64,000 bases of DNA. Source: an uncultured Rhodopila sp. Lineage in GTDB: Bacteria > Pseudomonadota > Alphaproteobacteria > Acetobacterales > Acetobacteraceae. The stretch spans positions 1-64,000 of the forward strand of contig CAINOE010000110.1 in the NCBI GenBank assembly GCA_903851415.1, read 5' to 3'. The notes under the pieces were generated by a model that was not told where the DNA came from, did no database searches, and saw only the letters and a list, made by a program, of their open reading frames with translations. Shown piece after piece: positions 53,495 to 62,869 of this stretch (position 1 is the stretch's first letter; each line of letters begins with the position of its first letter). The position numbers and the translations under genes were made by a program.

Positions 53495-55234
53495 ATGATC
53501 ACGCACGCAAGCATAATCCCCGAAAATACCACACTGGAAACAGAAATTTGCATCGTCGGAGGCGGTCCGGCAGGAATCACCTTGGCGCTTGAGCTCAGTG
53601 GCCAACCATTCCGCGTTATCCTTCTTGAGGGCGGTGAGATAAAATATGACAGTGTTGGTCAATCGCTTTACAGAGGCACCAATATAGGCCTGCATTACGA
53701 GGATCTTCATCAGTCGCGGTCTCGTTTTTTCGGCGGAAGTTCGAATTGCTGGGCCGGTTTTTGCCGGCAATTCGACGAACATGATTTCGAGTTTCGCGAT
53801 TGGGTACCTAACAGTGGCTGGCCCATCACGTTAGCCGATCTACGGCCGCACTACTACCGCGCGCATGAATTGCTTCAACTCGGTCCCGTCAACTTCGATC
53901 CGCGCGTGTGGGAGGATCTCATCGGCAGGCCTGATGCCAGGATGATAAAGTTTGACCGCGAACGTGCCATCAATATTATCGCGCAGGTAAGCCCACCAAC
54001 CCGCCTCGGCCAGCTCTACCGCGACGATTTAGCCCGTTCGGGCAACGTTTCCACGTATCTGGGCGCCAGCGTAACCGAAATCGAAACCCCCGGCGCGGGT
54101 TCGGCGGTCACCGGGCTGCGTGTGCGAACCCTCGCGGGCGGAGGGTTCCGCGTGGTCGCTCAAACCTATGTCCTGGCTACCGGCGGAATCGAAACCCCGC
54201 GCCTGATGCTGGCTTCCAACCGCTATCAGCCGGCCGGCGTCGGCAATCACTACGATGTCGTCGGACGCTATTTCATGGATCATCCGCGGCTGCGCAGCGG
54301 TGAGATCGTGTTCCGCAATCCCGAATGCAACAGCCGCATCTACGACATGCATAGTACTCTTGCCCGCAAGATGACGGCTCGCGGCGTCAGGGTCAGCGGC
54401 TTCTTCGGCCTGACGCCGGAAACCCAGCGCGCAGAGCGTGTGGCCAACACGCGATGCTGCGTCAAGTCTCGTTTCATCGGCGACAGTCGTGAGACAAACC
54501 TCGCCGCCCTCACGCTTTTCCGGGCCATAGGCGAGCGCCGGCCGTTGCGGGACCGCTCTCGGAAGGAGGTGATCCGGTTGCTGACGCATCTGCCCCAGGT
54601 TACCATGATGGCGGCGGGTCTCAAGCTCAATCTACCTATACTCACCCGCGGTTTCACTCTGGAAACCGTGGTTGAACCGACACCTTTGCCGGATAGCCGC
54701 GTCACCTTGAGCTCGGAACGGGACGCCCTGGGCGTGCCGCGGGTGAAAGTCGATTGGCGGCTGGGCGAACTCGAAAAGCGGACGATTCGCCGCACGCAGG
54801 AAATTCTCGGCGAGGAATTAGCCCGTGCCGGCGCCGGGGAAGTGCTTGTCGATGCACCGCGCGAGGGCGAGCCCTGGCCCGATTCGATCGTCGGGTGCTG
54901 GCATCACATGGGGACCGCCCGCATGCATGCCGATCCTCGCAAGGGTGTTGTGGATAGCGACTGTCGCGTGCACGGGATCAACAACCTGTTCATCGCCGGC
55001 AGCTCAGTCTTCCCGACCTGCGGCTCAGACACACCAACGATCAACATCGTGGCGCTGGCCCTTCGCCTGGCGCAGCACATCAAATGTCAGTACGGCATCG
55101 ATGCCGCGACCCGGGTGGACTGGCACACGGCATCGAGCGACTCTGTTGAACGCACTGAGGTTTTTGGGCGAGCCGCGGCTAATGAGGCAGGCTCCGGCAG
55201 TGCCGTCGCGGCCCTGACGGGCCGCGGCGGTTGA
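53495..55234 (+). CDS. GMC-family FAD-dependent oxidoreductase
   Basis: Protein of 579 aa. FAD-binding Rossmann motif CIVGGGPAGITLALEL, the flavin-attachment region SRSRFFGGSSNCWAGF, VLATGGIETPRLML, the catalytic His in GCWHHMGTARM and the final INNLFIAGSSVFPTCGSDTP signature. The family oxidises alcohols or sugars; in polysaccharide clusters it may oxidise a sugar residue. No signal peptide, so cytoplasmic. Start ATG 53495 lies 22 bp after a GAGGAGGGA site, rather far. Confidence 0.9.
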   Translation: MITHASIIPENTTLETEICIVGGGPAGITLALELSGQPFRVILLEGGEIKYDSVGQSLYRGTNIGLHYEDLHQSRSRFFGGSSNCWAGFCRQFDEHDFEFRDWVPNSGWPITLADLRPHYYRAHELLQLGPVNFDPRVWEDLIGRPDARMIKFDRERAINIIAQVSPPTRLGQLYRDDLARSGNVSTYLGASVTEIETPGAGSAVTGLRVRTLAGGGFRVVAQTYVLATGGIETPRLMLASNRYQPAGVGNHYDVVGRYFMDHPRLRSGEIVFRNPECNSRIYDMHSTLARKMTARGVRVSGFFGLTPETQRAERVANTRCCVKSRFIGDSRETNLAALTLFRAIGERRPLRDRSRKEVIRLLTHLPQVTMMAAGLKLNLPILTRGFTLETVVEPTPLPDSRVTLSSERDALGVPRVKVDWRLGELEKRTIRRTQEILGEELARAGAGEVLVDAPREGEPWPDSIVGCWHHMGTARMHADPRKGVVDSDCRVHGINNLFIAGSSVFPTCGSDTPTINIVALALRLAQHIKCQYGIDAATRVDWHTASSDSVERTEVFGRAAANEAGSGSAVAALTGRGG

Positions 55235-55242
55235 CAAGTCCG

Positions 55243-57945
55243 CTAGGTGATCGCATGAGCCAGCATGGTTGTGAGCGTCGCGTTCGATGAATCGAAGGTG
55301 GCAAGCAATGTTCCGGTCGCCTTGGTCGTTGCGGTTGCAGAAACCAGGAGTTCGGCATTGCCTGAGACCTCGGCGGAATGCAGATACGAGCTGAGGGTAC
55401 TGGCGGAACCGGTCCAGGACGTGCCCTTCAAGGCAGCGGTCAGGTCGAAAACATCCGCATCGGTAAGGACCGCGGCATTGAACACCGCGCTGCCGCTCCC
55501 GGCCGCCGGAAGCTTGAACGTGTTGCCGCCGGTGCCGCTGTCGGTAATCGTCTCTACGCCGCCGGCCAGGTTGAAGCTGTCTGCGTGACCGGAGATGAAG
55601 AATAGATGATTGCCGCTGGCCGCATTGATCGTGGCGCTTGACAGCGTGACCGTGACACTGCTCTGGCTGGCCGCAACGGCGACTACAAGCGGGCTGGTGG
55701 TTGTGGCCGCGCTCCATGAGTCGTTCGGCTTGGTTTCGCCATACCAGTTTTTGCTGGTGTTTTCCTGCCAGATCGTGCCGTTCACATAGGCGAGTGTCGT
55801 TACGTTGGAGGTGAGCGAGTCGGTGACGCCGTTGACCGCGACCTGTCCGCCGCTGGTGATCGTCCAGGCATTGCCGCTGGCATCGGTGATCGCGGCGGTC
55901 GATCCCGCCAGGATCTCGGTGTCATTGGCCGAAGCATTGGCCGGAAGCGGGCTGACCGTTGTTGGCCCGCTCCAGGAGTCGTTCGGCTGCGTCTCGCTGT
56001 ACCAGTTCGACGACGTGTTTTCCTGCCAGATCGCGCCGTTGACGTAGGCGAGTTCGGTGACGTTGGAGGTGAGCGCGTCCGTTACGCCATTGACCGCAAC
56101 CTGTCCGCCGCTGGTGATCGTCCAGGCGTTGCCGCTGGCATCGGTGATCGCCGCGGTGGAACCGGCCTTGACAACCGTATCGTTGGCGGATGCCTTGACC
56201 GGCAACGGACTGACCGTTGTTGGCCCGGTCCAGGAGTCATTCGGCTGCGTCTCGCTATACCAGTTCGATGCCGTGTTTTCCTGCCAGATCGCACCGTTGA
56301 CGTAGGCAAGTTCGATGACATTGGAGGTAACCGCGTCCGTTACGCCATTCACCGCCACCTGTCCGCCGCTGGTGATCGTCCAGGCGTTGCCGCTGGCATC
56401 GGTGATCGCCGCGGTGGAACCGGCCTTGACAACCGTATCGTTGGCGGATGCCTTGACCGACAACGGACTGACCGTTGTTGGTCCGGTCCAGGAGTCATTC
56501 GGCTGCGTCTCGCTATACCAGTTCGATGCCGTGTTTTCCTGCCAGATCGCACCGTTGACATAGGCGATTTCGGTGACGTTGGAGGTGAGCGCGTCCGTTA
56601 CGCCATTGACCGCAACCTGTGCTCCGCCCGTGATCGTCCAAACGTTTCCGCTCGCGTCGGTGATCGCGGCGGTGGAACCGGCCTTGACAACCGTATCGTT
56701 GGGTGACGGTGGCGCATTCGAGACCGTGGTTGGTCCTTTGACCTGCAGGATCAGAGGATCGTCGCTGAGGCTCAGGGCGATACTGCTGACGCTGCTCAAT
56801 GTCTGTATGGCGTTTGTCGATTGTATCGGGTCGTAGACCGAGACGGATGCCGAGGCGCCCAGATTGACGGTGATGTTGGTTGGGGTGGGGGCCTGTCCCA
56901 ATGGCGAGGTTTCGTTCCAGATCGCGATGTATGACGTGCCGTTGGCGCCGGTAAACTCCATTGCATGCCCGGTGGAAGACGGCAGATTACTGACCGAATA
57001 GCTGATTCCGGATGCCGTGGACGAAGAGGTGCCGCTGCTTCCAAGAATTGTTGTCAGATCGTGGATCGCCGTCGCGGCCGCGGTGGGAGCGGTGCCGTTG
57101 AACAGACCCAGGCCGCCGCTGGTGCCGTCGCCTGAGCCGGCGGCCTCTTCCTCCAGTTCATAGAGGTAGGTCTTGGCGATGCCCTGCTGCGCGTCGTCCA
57201 GCAGGATCTCCACGTCGCCGATAGCGGCGCCGGTAGCGCCGGAAGCGTCCGAATTCATGTTGTAGCCGGTTTCGGTGTACACCGCCGGACCGGTCGGAGG
57301 GGTTTCGTTGGTCAGCGCATCCGACCGCAGCGGGTTCAGCGCGCTTGACGTGTTTGCCACGCCCTCCAGCGGCGGCAGTCCGTTCTGCGGATAGGGATGG
57401 GCGGTGTCAAAATCGGCAAGGCCCGGGGTGGTAGCGGGGTTCGGTCCCTGGGCGTTGCCGCCCATGCCGTAGCCGGTGAAATAGTAAACCTGCACCCCCG
57501 GCAGCGAACTGTCGCCGTGCGCGAGCGAGTAGAGGTCCTGCTGGAAGGCGACCGCGCTATCGAGGCTGGTCTGGCCGTTATACGTAATCGGCCATTGGTT
57601 GATCTCGTTCGGACCTTCCAGTTCAGCAACCATACCGGGTGCCGTCGCGTTCAGCTGATTGTATGCCGCGATTTCGGACTGGAGATCCGCCGTTGTAATC
57701 GATCCGCCGTCATAGGTCTCGAAGTCGAATTTTATTCCCGCCTGCCCCAACGCCGTGTAGACGCTCTCATTTGCCGTGTTGTAGCCGTCCCGTACGTAGG
57801 ATATGCCGAGATACTGCAAGTCGGCGAGGTCTGTCGATGCGCTTTCGTAATCTGCCACTCCGGTGTTGATATGCGTGTTCACACCAAGACTGCTGATGAA
57901 TGACGCAGTCGTCATCGTTCCAACTTGCGTAATACTGCCTGACAT
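55243..57945 (-). CDS. secreted clan GH-A glycosidase with four tandem repeats
   Basis: Protein of 900 aa. Residues 10-300 look like a TIM-barrel glycosidase: GPNEINQW (acid/base E114) and YTETGY (nucleophile E225) follow the clan GH-A strand 4/strand 7 pattern, closest in style to GH39/GH5. A small beta domain follows (300-410). Then four 85-86-residue repeats (417-760), and a C-terminal Thr/Ala/Ser-rich domain with GNTFKLPAAGSGSAVFNAAV. There is no N-terminal signal peptide; very low Cys and high Asn/Ser/Thr suggest type I secretion. It may trim or degrade the locus polysaccharide. It is convergent with the GMC gene. Confidence 0.8.
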   Translation of the reverse strand: MSGSITQVGTMTTASFISSLGVNTHINTGVADYESASTDLADLQYLGISYVRDGYNTANESVYTALGQAGIKFDFETYDGGSITTADLQSEIAAYNQLNATAPGMVAELEGPNEINQWPITYNGQTSLDSAVAFQQDLYSLAHGDSSLPGVQVYYFTGYGMGGNAQGPNPATTPGLADFDTAHPYPQNGLPPLEGVANTSSALNPLRSDALTNETPPTGPAVYTETGYNMNSDASGATGAAIGDVEILLDDAQQGIAKTYLYELEEEAAGSGDGTSGGLGLFNGTAPTAAATAIHDLTTILGSSGTSSSTASGISYSVSNLPSSTGHAMEFTGANGTSYIAIWNETSPLGQAPTPTNITVNLGASASVSVYDPIQSTNAIQTLSSVSSIALSLSDDPLILQVKGPTTVSNAPPSPNDTVVKAGSTAAITDASGNVWTITGGAQVAVNGVTDALTSNVTEIAYVNGAIWQENTASNWYSETQPNDSWTGPTTVSPLSVKASANDTVVKAGSTAAITDASGNAWTITSGGQVAVNGVTDAVTSNVIELAYVNGAIWQENTASNWYSETQPNDSWTGPTTVSPLPVKASANDTVVKAGSTAAITDASGNAWTITSGGQVAVNGVTDALTSNVTELAYVNGAIWQENTSSNWYSETQPNDSWSGPTTVSPLPANASANDTEILAGSTAAITDASGNAWTITSGGQVAVNGVTDSLTSNVTTLAYVNGTIWQENTSKNWYGETKPNDSWSAATTTSPLVVAVAASQSSVTVTLSSATINAASGNHLFFISGHADSFNLAGGVETITDSGTGGNTFKLPAAGSGSAVFNAAVLTDADVFDLTAALKGTSWTGSASTLSSYLHSAEVSGNAELLVSATATTKATGTLLATFDSSNATLTTMLAHAIT
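55669..56697 (-). repeat. four tandem repeats of about 258 bp in the glycosidase gene
   Basis: Each unit encodes NDTVVKAGSTAAITDASGNA, then WTITSGGQVAVNGVTDALTS, NVTELAYVNGAIWQENT and NWYSETQPNDSW. Units start near 56697, 56442, 56184 and 55926. Units 2 and 3 are almost identical at DNA level, a sign of recent duplication or conversion. The fold resembles sugar-binding modules but I cannot name it. Confidence 0.9.
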
Positions 57946-58470
57946 GTTCTGGTCCTTAAAGATATCACGATAACGTGACTGTCAATAAGGCCTGGAAAGA
58001 ACCAATGTCTACAAATCAATTATTTCGGCAAAACTACATAATGATTCAGAATATGACCGGAACGGAATCGCGGAAAATCCGGCGGCGAACCCGGGCGCTT
58101 GCCCGGTTGCTCGGCTTGCCGGCGCTCATGGATTCTTATACGTAATGATACGCGCCCGCTTCAGCCGGGCGCCGGCTCGGCCGGCTCGGTCCGGTTCCGG
58201 ATCATGCAAGCCGCGGGCGAAACCGCCGCATTCGATCTCAGGTCGTATGTCCCGGGAAAAACCCCGCGCCTATGTGGCGGAGTCCTGCAAGTGGCTCAGC
58301 AGCGGCTGTTTCGCCGTGACCGCGATGGCCCGGCTGGCCCGATTCCGGCGGCGTCGTCTGACAAAACGCATCGGCGGCCCGCATCTTGCCAGCGGCAGCG
58401 GCCTTGATGACGGCCGGCAAGCCCGGGAAATGTCAGCTCCGCGCTCCGCCGCGCCGGGCCAGTCCCACGG
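57946..58470. other. intergenic region with promoter and duplicated segment
   Basis: 57946-58080 is AT-rich and must hold the glycosidase promoter. 58316-58510 is the better-preserved copy of the segment duplicated at 42236-42441, including a weaker hairpin at 58361-58389. No gene seen. Confidence 0.6.
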
Positions 58471-58510
58471 TCATTCCCGCCGGATCACCGCCTCGTGCAG
58501 GACCGGAAAG
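58316..58510. repeat. segment duplicated at 42236-42441 (osmC-side copy)
   Basis: Covers the last 13 codons of osmC and about 155 bp beyond its stop. See the degenerate copy for matching blocks. Confidence 0.75.
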
Positions 58511-58947
58511 TTGACCGAGTTGGCAATGAAGCACTTCGCATGCGCCTCATGGTGAAGCTTCCGGGCCAGCTCCAGGTCGTCGCCGGCCCGTATCGTCACA
58601 TGCGGCCGCAGCATGACGCCGATGAAGCGTCCCGTGCCGCCCTCCTCCGCCATCGTTCCGGATGCGTCGTCGCGATAAGCCACCACGCCGATGCCGGCCG
58701 TCGCGCACAGGTGCAGATACGCAAGCTGGTGGCAGGACGACAGCGCCGCGACCAGCAGCTCCTCCGGGTTCCAGCGTCCGCCGTCGCCGCGAAAGGCGGC
58801 GTCGGCCGAGCCGGGGATCGCCGGCTTGCCGCCGGCCGAGATCGTATGATCGCGGCCATAGGCCCGGTACTCGGATGTGCCGCTGCCCCGGTTGCCGGTC
58901 CACGCGACCTCGACCACGTAATGATGCTCGCCTTTGCCGCCAGCCAT
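58471..58947 (-). CDS. OsmC-family peroxiredoxin-like protein
   Basis: Protein of 158 aa. The two redox cysteines are in LLVAALSSCHQLAYLHLC and HHEAHAKCFIANSVNFP, with WNPEELLVAALSSCH the usual OsmC helix motif. The family reduces organic hydroperoxides with thiols. Its position among envelope and metabolic genes gives no extra clue. The start at 58947 has GGGAGGCAACC upstream. Confidence 0.9.
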   Translation of the reverse strand: MAGGKGEHHYVVEVAWTGNRGSGTSEYRAYGRDHTISAGGKPAIPGSADAAFRGDGGRWNPEELLVAALSSCHQLAYLHLCATAGIGVVAYRDDASGTMAEEGGTGRFIGVMLRPHVTIRAGDDLELARKLHHEAHAKCFIANSVNFPVLHEAVIRRE

Positions 58948-59074
58948 GGTTGCCTCCCTGTTTGCCAGGCGCCGATTGTCCGGCGCATGTGAAGGCGATC
59001 ATGACCCGTTTGGGGGGCCGGGCAAGCCGCCGGCGAAGCCGATGGCGGCACGGCTCATGGCCGCTTGCGCACCG

Positions 59075-60421
59075 TCAACTGCTGCCCCGCAACCATGGCG
59101 CCGGGTTGATCGGCTGTCCGTCATGGCGCAATTCGACATACAGGGCCGGACGGTGCGTGGTCGTCCCGGGTTCCCAGTTCGCCATCACGCCCACCGGCTC
59201 CCCGGACACGATGCTCTGGCCGAGCTTTACGTCCAGACGGTCGAAGCCGGACAGCACGACATGGTAGCCGCCGCCGCAATCGACGATCAGCAGCAGGCCG
59301 TAGCTGCGGAACGTATTGGCGAACACCACCCGTCCGCCGCAGGGGGAGATCACGTGCGCCCCTGGTGGCGCGTGATAGGATACCCCGGTCGCCGGGCCGC
59401 CATCCGTCTCCTCGCCAAAGCCCTTCACCACCACCCCGATGACCGGCGGCTGCAACTGCCCGCTCGGTCCGGCACCGGCGGCGATCGATCCGGCCGCCGC
59501 CGGGTGCGCCGCCACCGCTTCCCGCTCCCGCGCGGCCTGCGCCTCCGCCGCGCGCTCCCGCGCCGTCTGCGCCGCCTCCGCCGAGCGTTCCCGCTCCGCC
59601 TGAGCCTCCGCCGCGCGCTTCTGCCGCTCGGCCCGGGCCGCGTCCTCGCGGGCCTTTGCCTCGTCGGCACGGCGCTGAGCCTCGAGGGCCGCCAAAGCCG
59701 AACGCAGCGAGTCCATGCGCGCCGCGGCGGCTTCGGCCTGGCTGGCGGCCTGCTCCGCCTGCCCTTCGGCCGCCGCCTGCGCGGCATGCGCGCCGGCGAT
59801 CGCCCTGTCCAGCGCATCGCCTTCGCGCTTTTGCGCCGCCTCGGCCTCGGCCAGTCGCGGCGCTTCCTGTTGCAGCGCCTCGGCCGCCGCATCGACCTCC
59901 GCCTGATCGCGCCGCAGGGCTTCGGCCTCGGCTTCCAGTTGCCGCGACAGGCTTTGCAGCACCAGGACTCCGCGCAACGCCGACTCGGGGGGCGCTGGCA
60001 CCGCCAGCAGCGTCTCCGCCGGGTACAGCGACAGCCGCTCGATCAGCGGCAGCAGCGGCTGCATCGCCTCGGCGCGCAGCCTGAGCCGCTGTTCGGCGTC
60101 GCGCCGGCGTGCCGCCAGGGCATCGATCCGAGCGGCTGCGTCCGCGGTGGCGGCTTCGGCCAGCCTCAGCTTCGCCGCGGCGTCCGCCCGCTCATACGCC
60201 AGTCTGAGCACTTCGGCCGCGGCCTGCGCCGCCCTGTCGGCTGCCTCCTTCCGCGCGGCGAGCTGCTCGGCGTTGAGGTGCTCTGCCTCGCGCAACGCGC
60301 GCCGCGTCTCATCCTCCCGGGGGGCTGCCACGACGGCGGCCAAAGGGACAAGCACCGACAGCACGGCCAGCATCCGTATCGTGTCGGAACCGATGCGCCG
60401 AATCGCCGCTCTCCCGCCCAT
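59075..60421 (-). CDS. EnvC-like murein hydrolase activator (LytM/M23 domain)
   Basis: Protein of 448 aa. N-terminal membrane segment or signal (AVLSVLVPLAAVVAA), a very long Ala/Glu/Arg coiled coil (about 25-320), then a degenerate M23 domain (SYHAPPGAHVISPCGGRVVF, GGGYHVVLSGFDRLDVKLGQ, LYVELRHDGQPINPAPWL). The HxxxD and HxH zinc ligands of active M23 peptidases are not present, as in EnvC, which activates amidases at the septum instead of cutting itself. It probably acts in cell separation. Confidence 0.85.
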   Translation of the reverse strand: MGGRAAIRRIGSDTIRMLAVLSVLVPLAAVVAAPREDETRRALREAEHLNAEQLAARKEAADRAAQAAAEVLRLAYERADAAAKLRLAEAATADAAARIDALAARRRDAEQRLRLRAEAMQPLLPLIERLSLYPAETLLAVPAPPESALRGVLVLQSLSRQLEAEAEALRRDQAEVDAAAEALQQEAPRLAEAEAAQKREGDALDRAIAGAHAAQAAAEGQAEQAASQAEAAAARMDSLRSALAALEAQRRADEAKAREDAARAERQKRAAEAQAERERSAEAAQTARERAAEAQAAREREAVAAHPAAAGSIAAGAGPSGQLQPPVIGVVVKGFGEETDGGPATGVSYHAPPGAHVISPCGGRVVFANTFRSYGLLLIVDCGGGYHVVLSGFDRLDVKLGQSIVSGEPVGVMANWEPGTTTHRPALYVELRHDGQPINPAPWLRGSS

Positions 60422-60475
60422 GCGTGGCGATTCTAATCAGTTATCGGGATCGGGCTTCAACAGGAATATGCGGCG

Positions 60476-61939
60476 TCACTGGTTGATCACGCACGGCTCA
60501 TCCATGGCCAGCGCCTCGGGTGCCGGCCCTGACAGCACGATGCCGTTCGTCAGCACGACCTCAAGGCGGAACGCGCACCAGCCGTTGGCCGGCTGCACGC
60601 CTTCGAACCGCAGCAGGGCGTTCAGTCCGCTGCACAGCGCGTTCAGCGGGCGGTAGAGGCCGGCGGCGTTCAGGATCTCATGCACGTCCGGACGCGGACG
60701 CCACACCGGCGCGTTGGCGCCGACGTTATCCAGTATCAGGCGCACCCATTGCACATCCGCGTTCGCCAGACACCATCCGCCGACCTGCACCTCGACGCCG
60801 GACGGCGTCTCGCGGGCCAACAGTTCGATGGACCATCGCGCGCCCGGTCCGCCCGCGGCGGTGCAGGCATCGGTGAATACCGGGAGCGCCGGTTTCGGCC
60901 TCGCGGAGAAGGTCTGCACGGCGGGACCGGTGCCCTTCGTCAGCCAGAGCAACATGGCATCCGACGAATCCTGAAGTCCGAGGAGGCCGAAAAATGGCTG
61001 TCCGGCGGAAGCAACCAGGGGTGCGAAAGCGCGCGCGACGGTTTCTGAAAGACCCTCTGCAACGCAAAACTCCAGCGCCGAATTCGCGCCGAACGGATCA
61101 GGCGACAGCGGGATCATCTCCGCCGTCGCGAAACCGGCCTCTTTCGCCAGGTCCTCCAGCACTTCGCTGTCGAACAGATGCTTCCGGTCCAGACCCGCCA
61201 GGAATTGCGAATCCCCCCGATGCACGAGCAGCAGCCTCGACCGGGCGAGGACTGCTGTCGCGGCACGCGTATCGTCATGCCAGACCCTGTCGCGTGCGAA
61301 GGTCTGCACGACGGCTTCCGCCATGGCGTGGCAGAGCGCCTGGCGGTAGCGGCGGTTCGAAACGACGAACCATGCCCGGCCGCCGGGCCGGAGCACCCTG
61401 TGCACAGTGGCCAGAAAGCCGCGCAGATCGCCGGTGCGTGCCATGATGTCGACGCCCAGCACAGTGTCGGCGATGCCGTCGCGGATGGCGTTCTGGCTGC
61501 CGCTCACTGCGGCAAACTCCGGCCTCAGGTCGCCTGGAAGGCCGCAGGAGAGCAGCCGCTGGCGGCATGACCGGACCTTGTCTATTGCGGTATCGACCGC
61601 GAGCAGCCCGCGCATCGGCTCCGCGGCAACCAGCGCCTCCGTCATTCGGCCAACGCCGCAGCCGAGCTCCAGAACGTCCCCGAGGTAGCCCGGCCAACGG
61701 TTCCCGGCCGCGCCACGGACAAGCCCCGGAAGACCGCCGATCGGCGCCGCGCCGATGGACGGATCGGCATCGTATCGATTTGGATCGTTGGCGAGGGGCG
61801 CCGCACCGGCAAGGAAGTCGGCGACACCGTCGGCTGCCGGGATCGTCCGGCCGCAGGCGGTGCACCGCAGTTCCCCGGGGGGCACCGGCGCGAGGCGGCC
61901 CTGGCACCCGGGGCAGTGCAGCCGATCCTGCAGGCTCAT
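60476..61939 (-). CDS. SAM-dependent methyltransferase with N-terminal zinc ribbon
   Basis: Protein of 487 aa. CPGCQGRL and CTACGRTI form an N-terminal zinc ribbon; the class I methyltransferase core has VLELGCGVGRMTEALV (motif I), LLAVDTAI and HRVLRPGGRAWFVVSNRR. About 200 extra C-terminal residues form an unknown domain (VQVGGWCLANADVQWVRLIL). Substrate unknown. It lies 6 bp from the enoyl-CoA hydratase gene and 54 bp from the EnvC-like gene, all on the minus strand. Confidence 0.8.
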   Translation of the reverse strand: MSLQDRLHCPGCQGRLAPVPPGELRCTACGRTIPAADGVADFLAGAAPLANDPNRYDADPSIGAAPIGGLPGLVRGAAGNRWPGYLGDVLELGCGVGRMTEALVAAEPMRGLLAVDTAIDKVRSCRQRLLSCGLPGDLRPEFAAVSGSQNAIRDGIADTVLGVDIMARTGDLRGFLATVHRVLRPGGRAWFVVSNRRYRQALCHAMAEAVVQTFARDRVWHDDTRAATAVLARSRLLLVHRGDSQFLAGLDRKHLFDSEVLEDLAKEAGFATAEMIPLSPDPFGANSALEFCVAEGLSETVARAFAPLVASAGQPFFGLLGLQDSSDAMLLWLTKGTGPAVQTFSARPKPALPVFTDACTAAGGPGARWSIELLARETPSGVEVQVGGWCLANADVQWVRLILDNVGANAPVWRPRPDVHEILNAAGLYRPLNALCSGLNALLRFEGVQPANGWCAFRLEVVLTNGIVLSGPAPEALAMDEPCVINQ

Positions 61940-61945
61940 GCTGCG

Positions 61946-62683
61946 TCAGCGGCCGGTGAAATGCGGCTTGCGCTTTTCCTTGTGGGCACGAATACCCTCC
62001 TGCAGATCGTCCGATTGCCGGACGCGGGCGATGGTTTGGCTGACCGCAACCATACGCTCTATCGGGCCCGAAGGCATGATTTCATTTACCAGCCGTTTCA
62101 GAGCGCCAATCACCAGGGGGGCGGACTCGACGAGCTGTTGCGCCATCGCAAGCGCTTCGGTTTCGTGTTCTCCGTTCGGCACGACGCGGTTGACGAAGCC
62201 GGCATCGTAGGCGCGCCGGGCGGGGATTTTCGAGCCGAGCAGCATGATCTCCATCGCCAGTTTGTGCGGTATGCGGGCCACGAGGGAGCTGATGCCGCCC
62301 GCCGTGGTGCCGAGCTTCGCTTCGGGGTAGTAAAATTGCGTGTCCTCGGTGGACACCATCAGGTCGCACATCATGACCAGGACGACTCCGCCGCCGACGA
62401 CCCAGCCCGTGGTCGCAGCGATGATCGGCTTTTCGGTCTGGAAACCGACATTGGGGATGGCGCGCCACAGTTCCGGCAGGTCGTTGATGTCAGCGCCCGA
62501 TGTGAATGCGCGGTTGCCGGCCGAACTGAGGACCGCGGCGCGCTTGTCCGGATCGGCGTCGAACGACCTGAACGCCTGTTGCATCTCCACCGCGACGGCC
62601 TGGTTGATCGCGTTCAGGCGCTCTGGCCGGTTGATGCGGATGATGGAGATGGCGCCTCGGTCTTCGACGGTTACGGCTGGCAT
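61946..62683 (-). CDS. enoyl-CoA hydratase/isomerase family protein
   Basis: Protein of 245 aa. Crotonase fold with oxyanion-hole segments SSAGNRAFTSGADIND and TTGWVVGGGVVLVMMCDLMV, and a glutamate in YYPEAKLGTTAGGI at the position of a catalytic acid. It could act in fatty-acid or aromatic-acid beta-oxidation; the substrate is not evident. First gene of the minus-strand group ending at 59075. Confidence 0.88.
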   Translation of the reverse strand: MPAVTVEDRGAISIIRINRPERLNAINQAVAVEMQQAFRSFDADPDKRAAVLSSAGNRAFTSGADINDLPELWRAIPNVGFQTEKPIIAATTGWVVGGGVVLVMMCDLMVSTEDTQFYYPEAKLGTTAGGISSLVARIPHKLAMEIMLLGSKIPARRAYDAGFVNRVVPNGEHETEALAMAQQLVESAPLVIGALKRLVNEIMPSGPIERMVAVSQTIARVRQSDDLQEGIRAHKEKRKPHFTGR

Positions 62684-62869
62684 GGTATCGGTTCCTCGGG
62701 CTTCGGGCGGGCGGGGGGATTAGGGCGGGGCGGCGGAAAATGGCCGGCGGCAGGTGAAAAGTCCATGATCGGCGGCCTGATCGGGGGCGATCAAAAAATG
62801 TCGAGAACGTTGACACTACGACAGGAACGGCGCGAGGTTGCTGCATCTCACGATAAGGGCGATGTTTTC

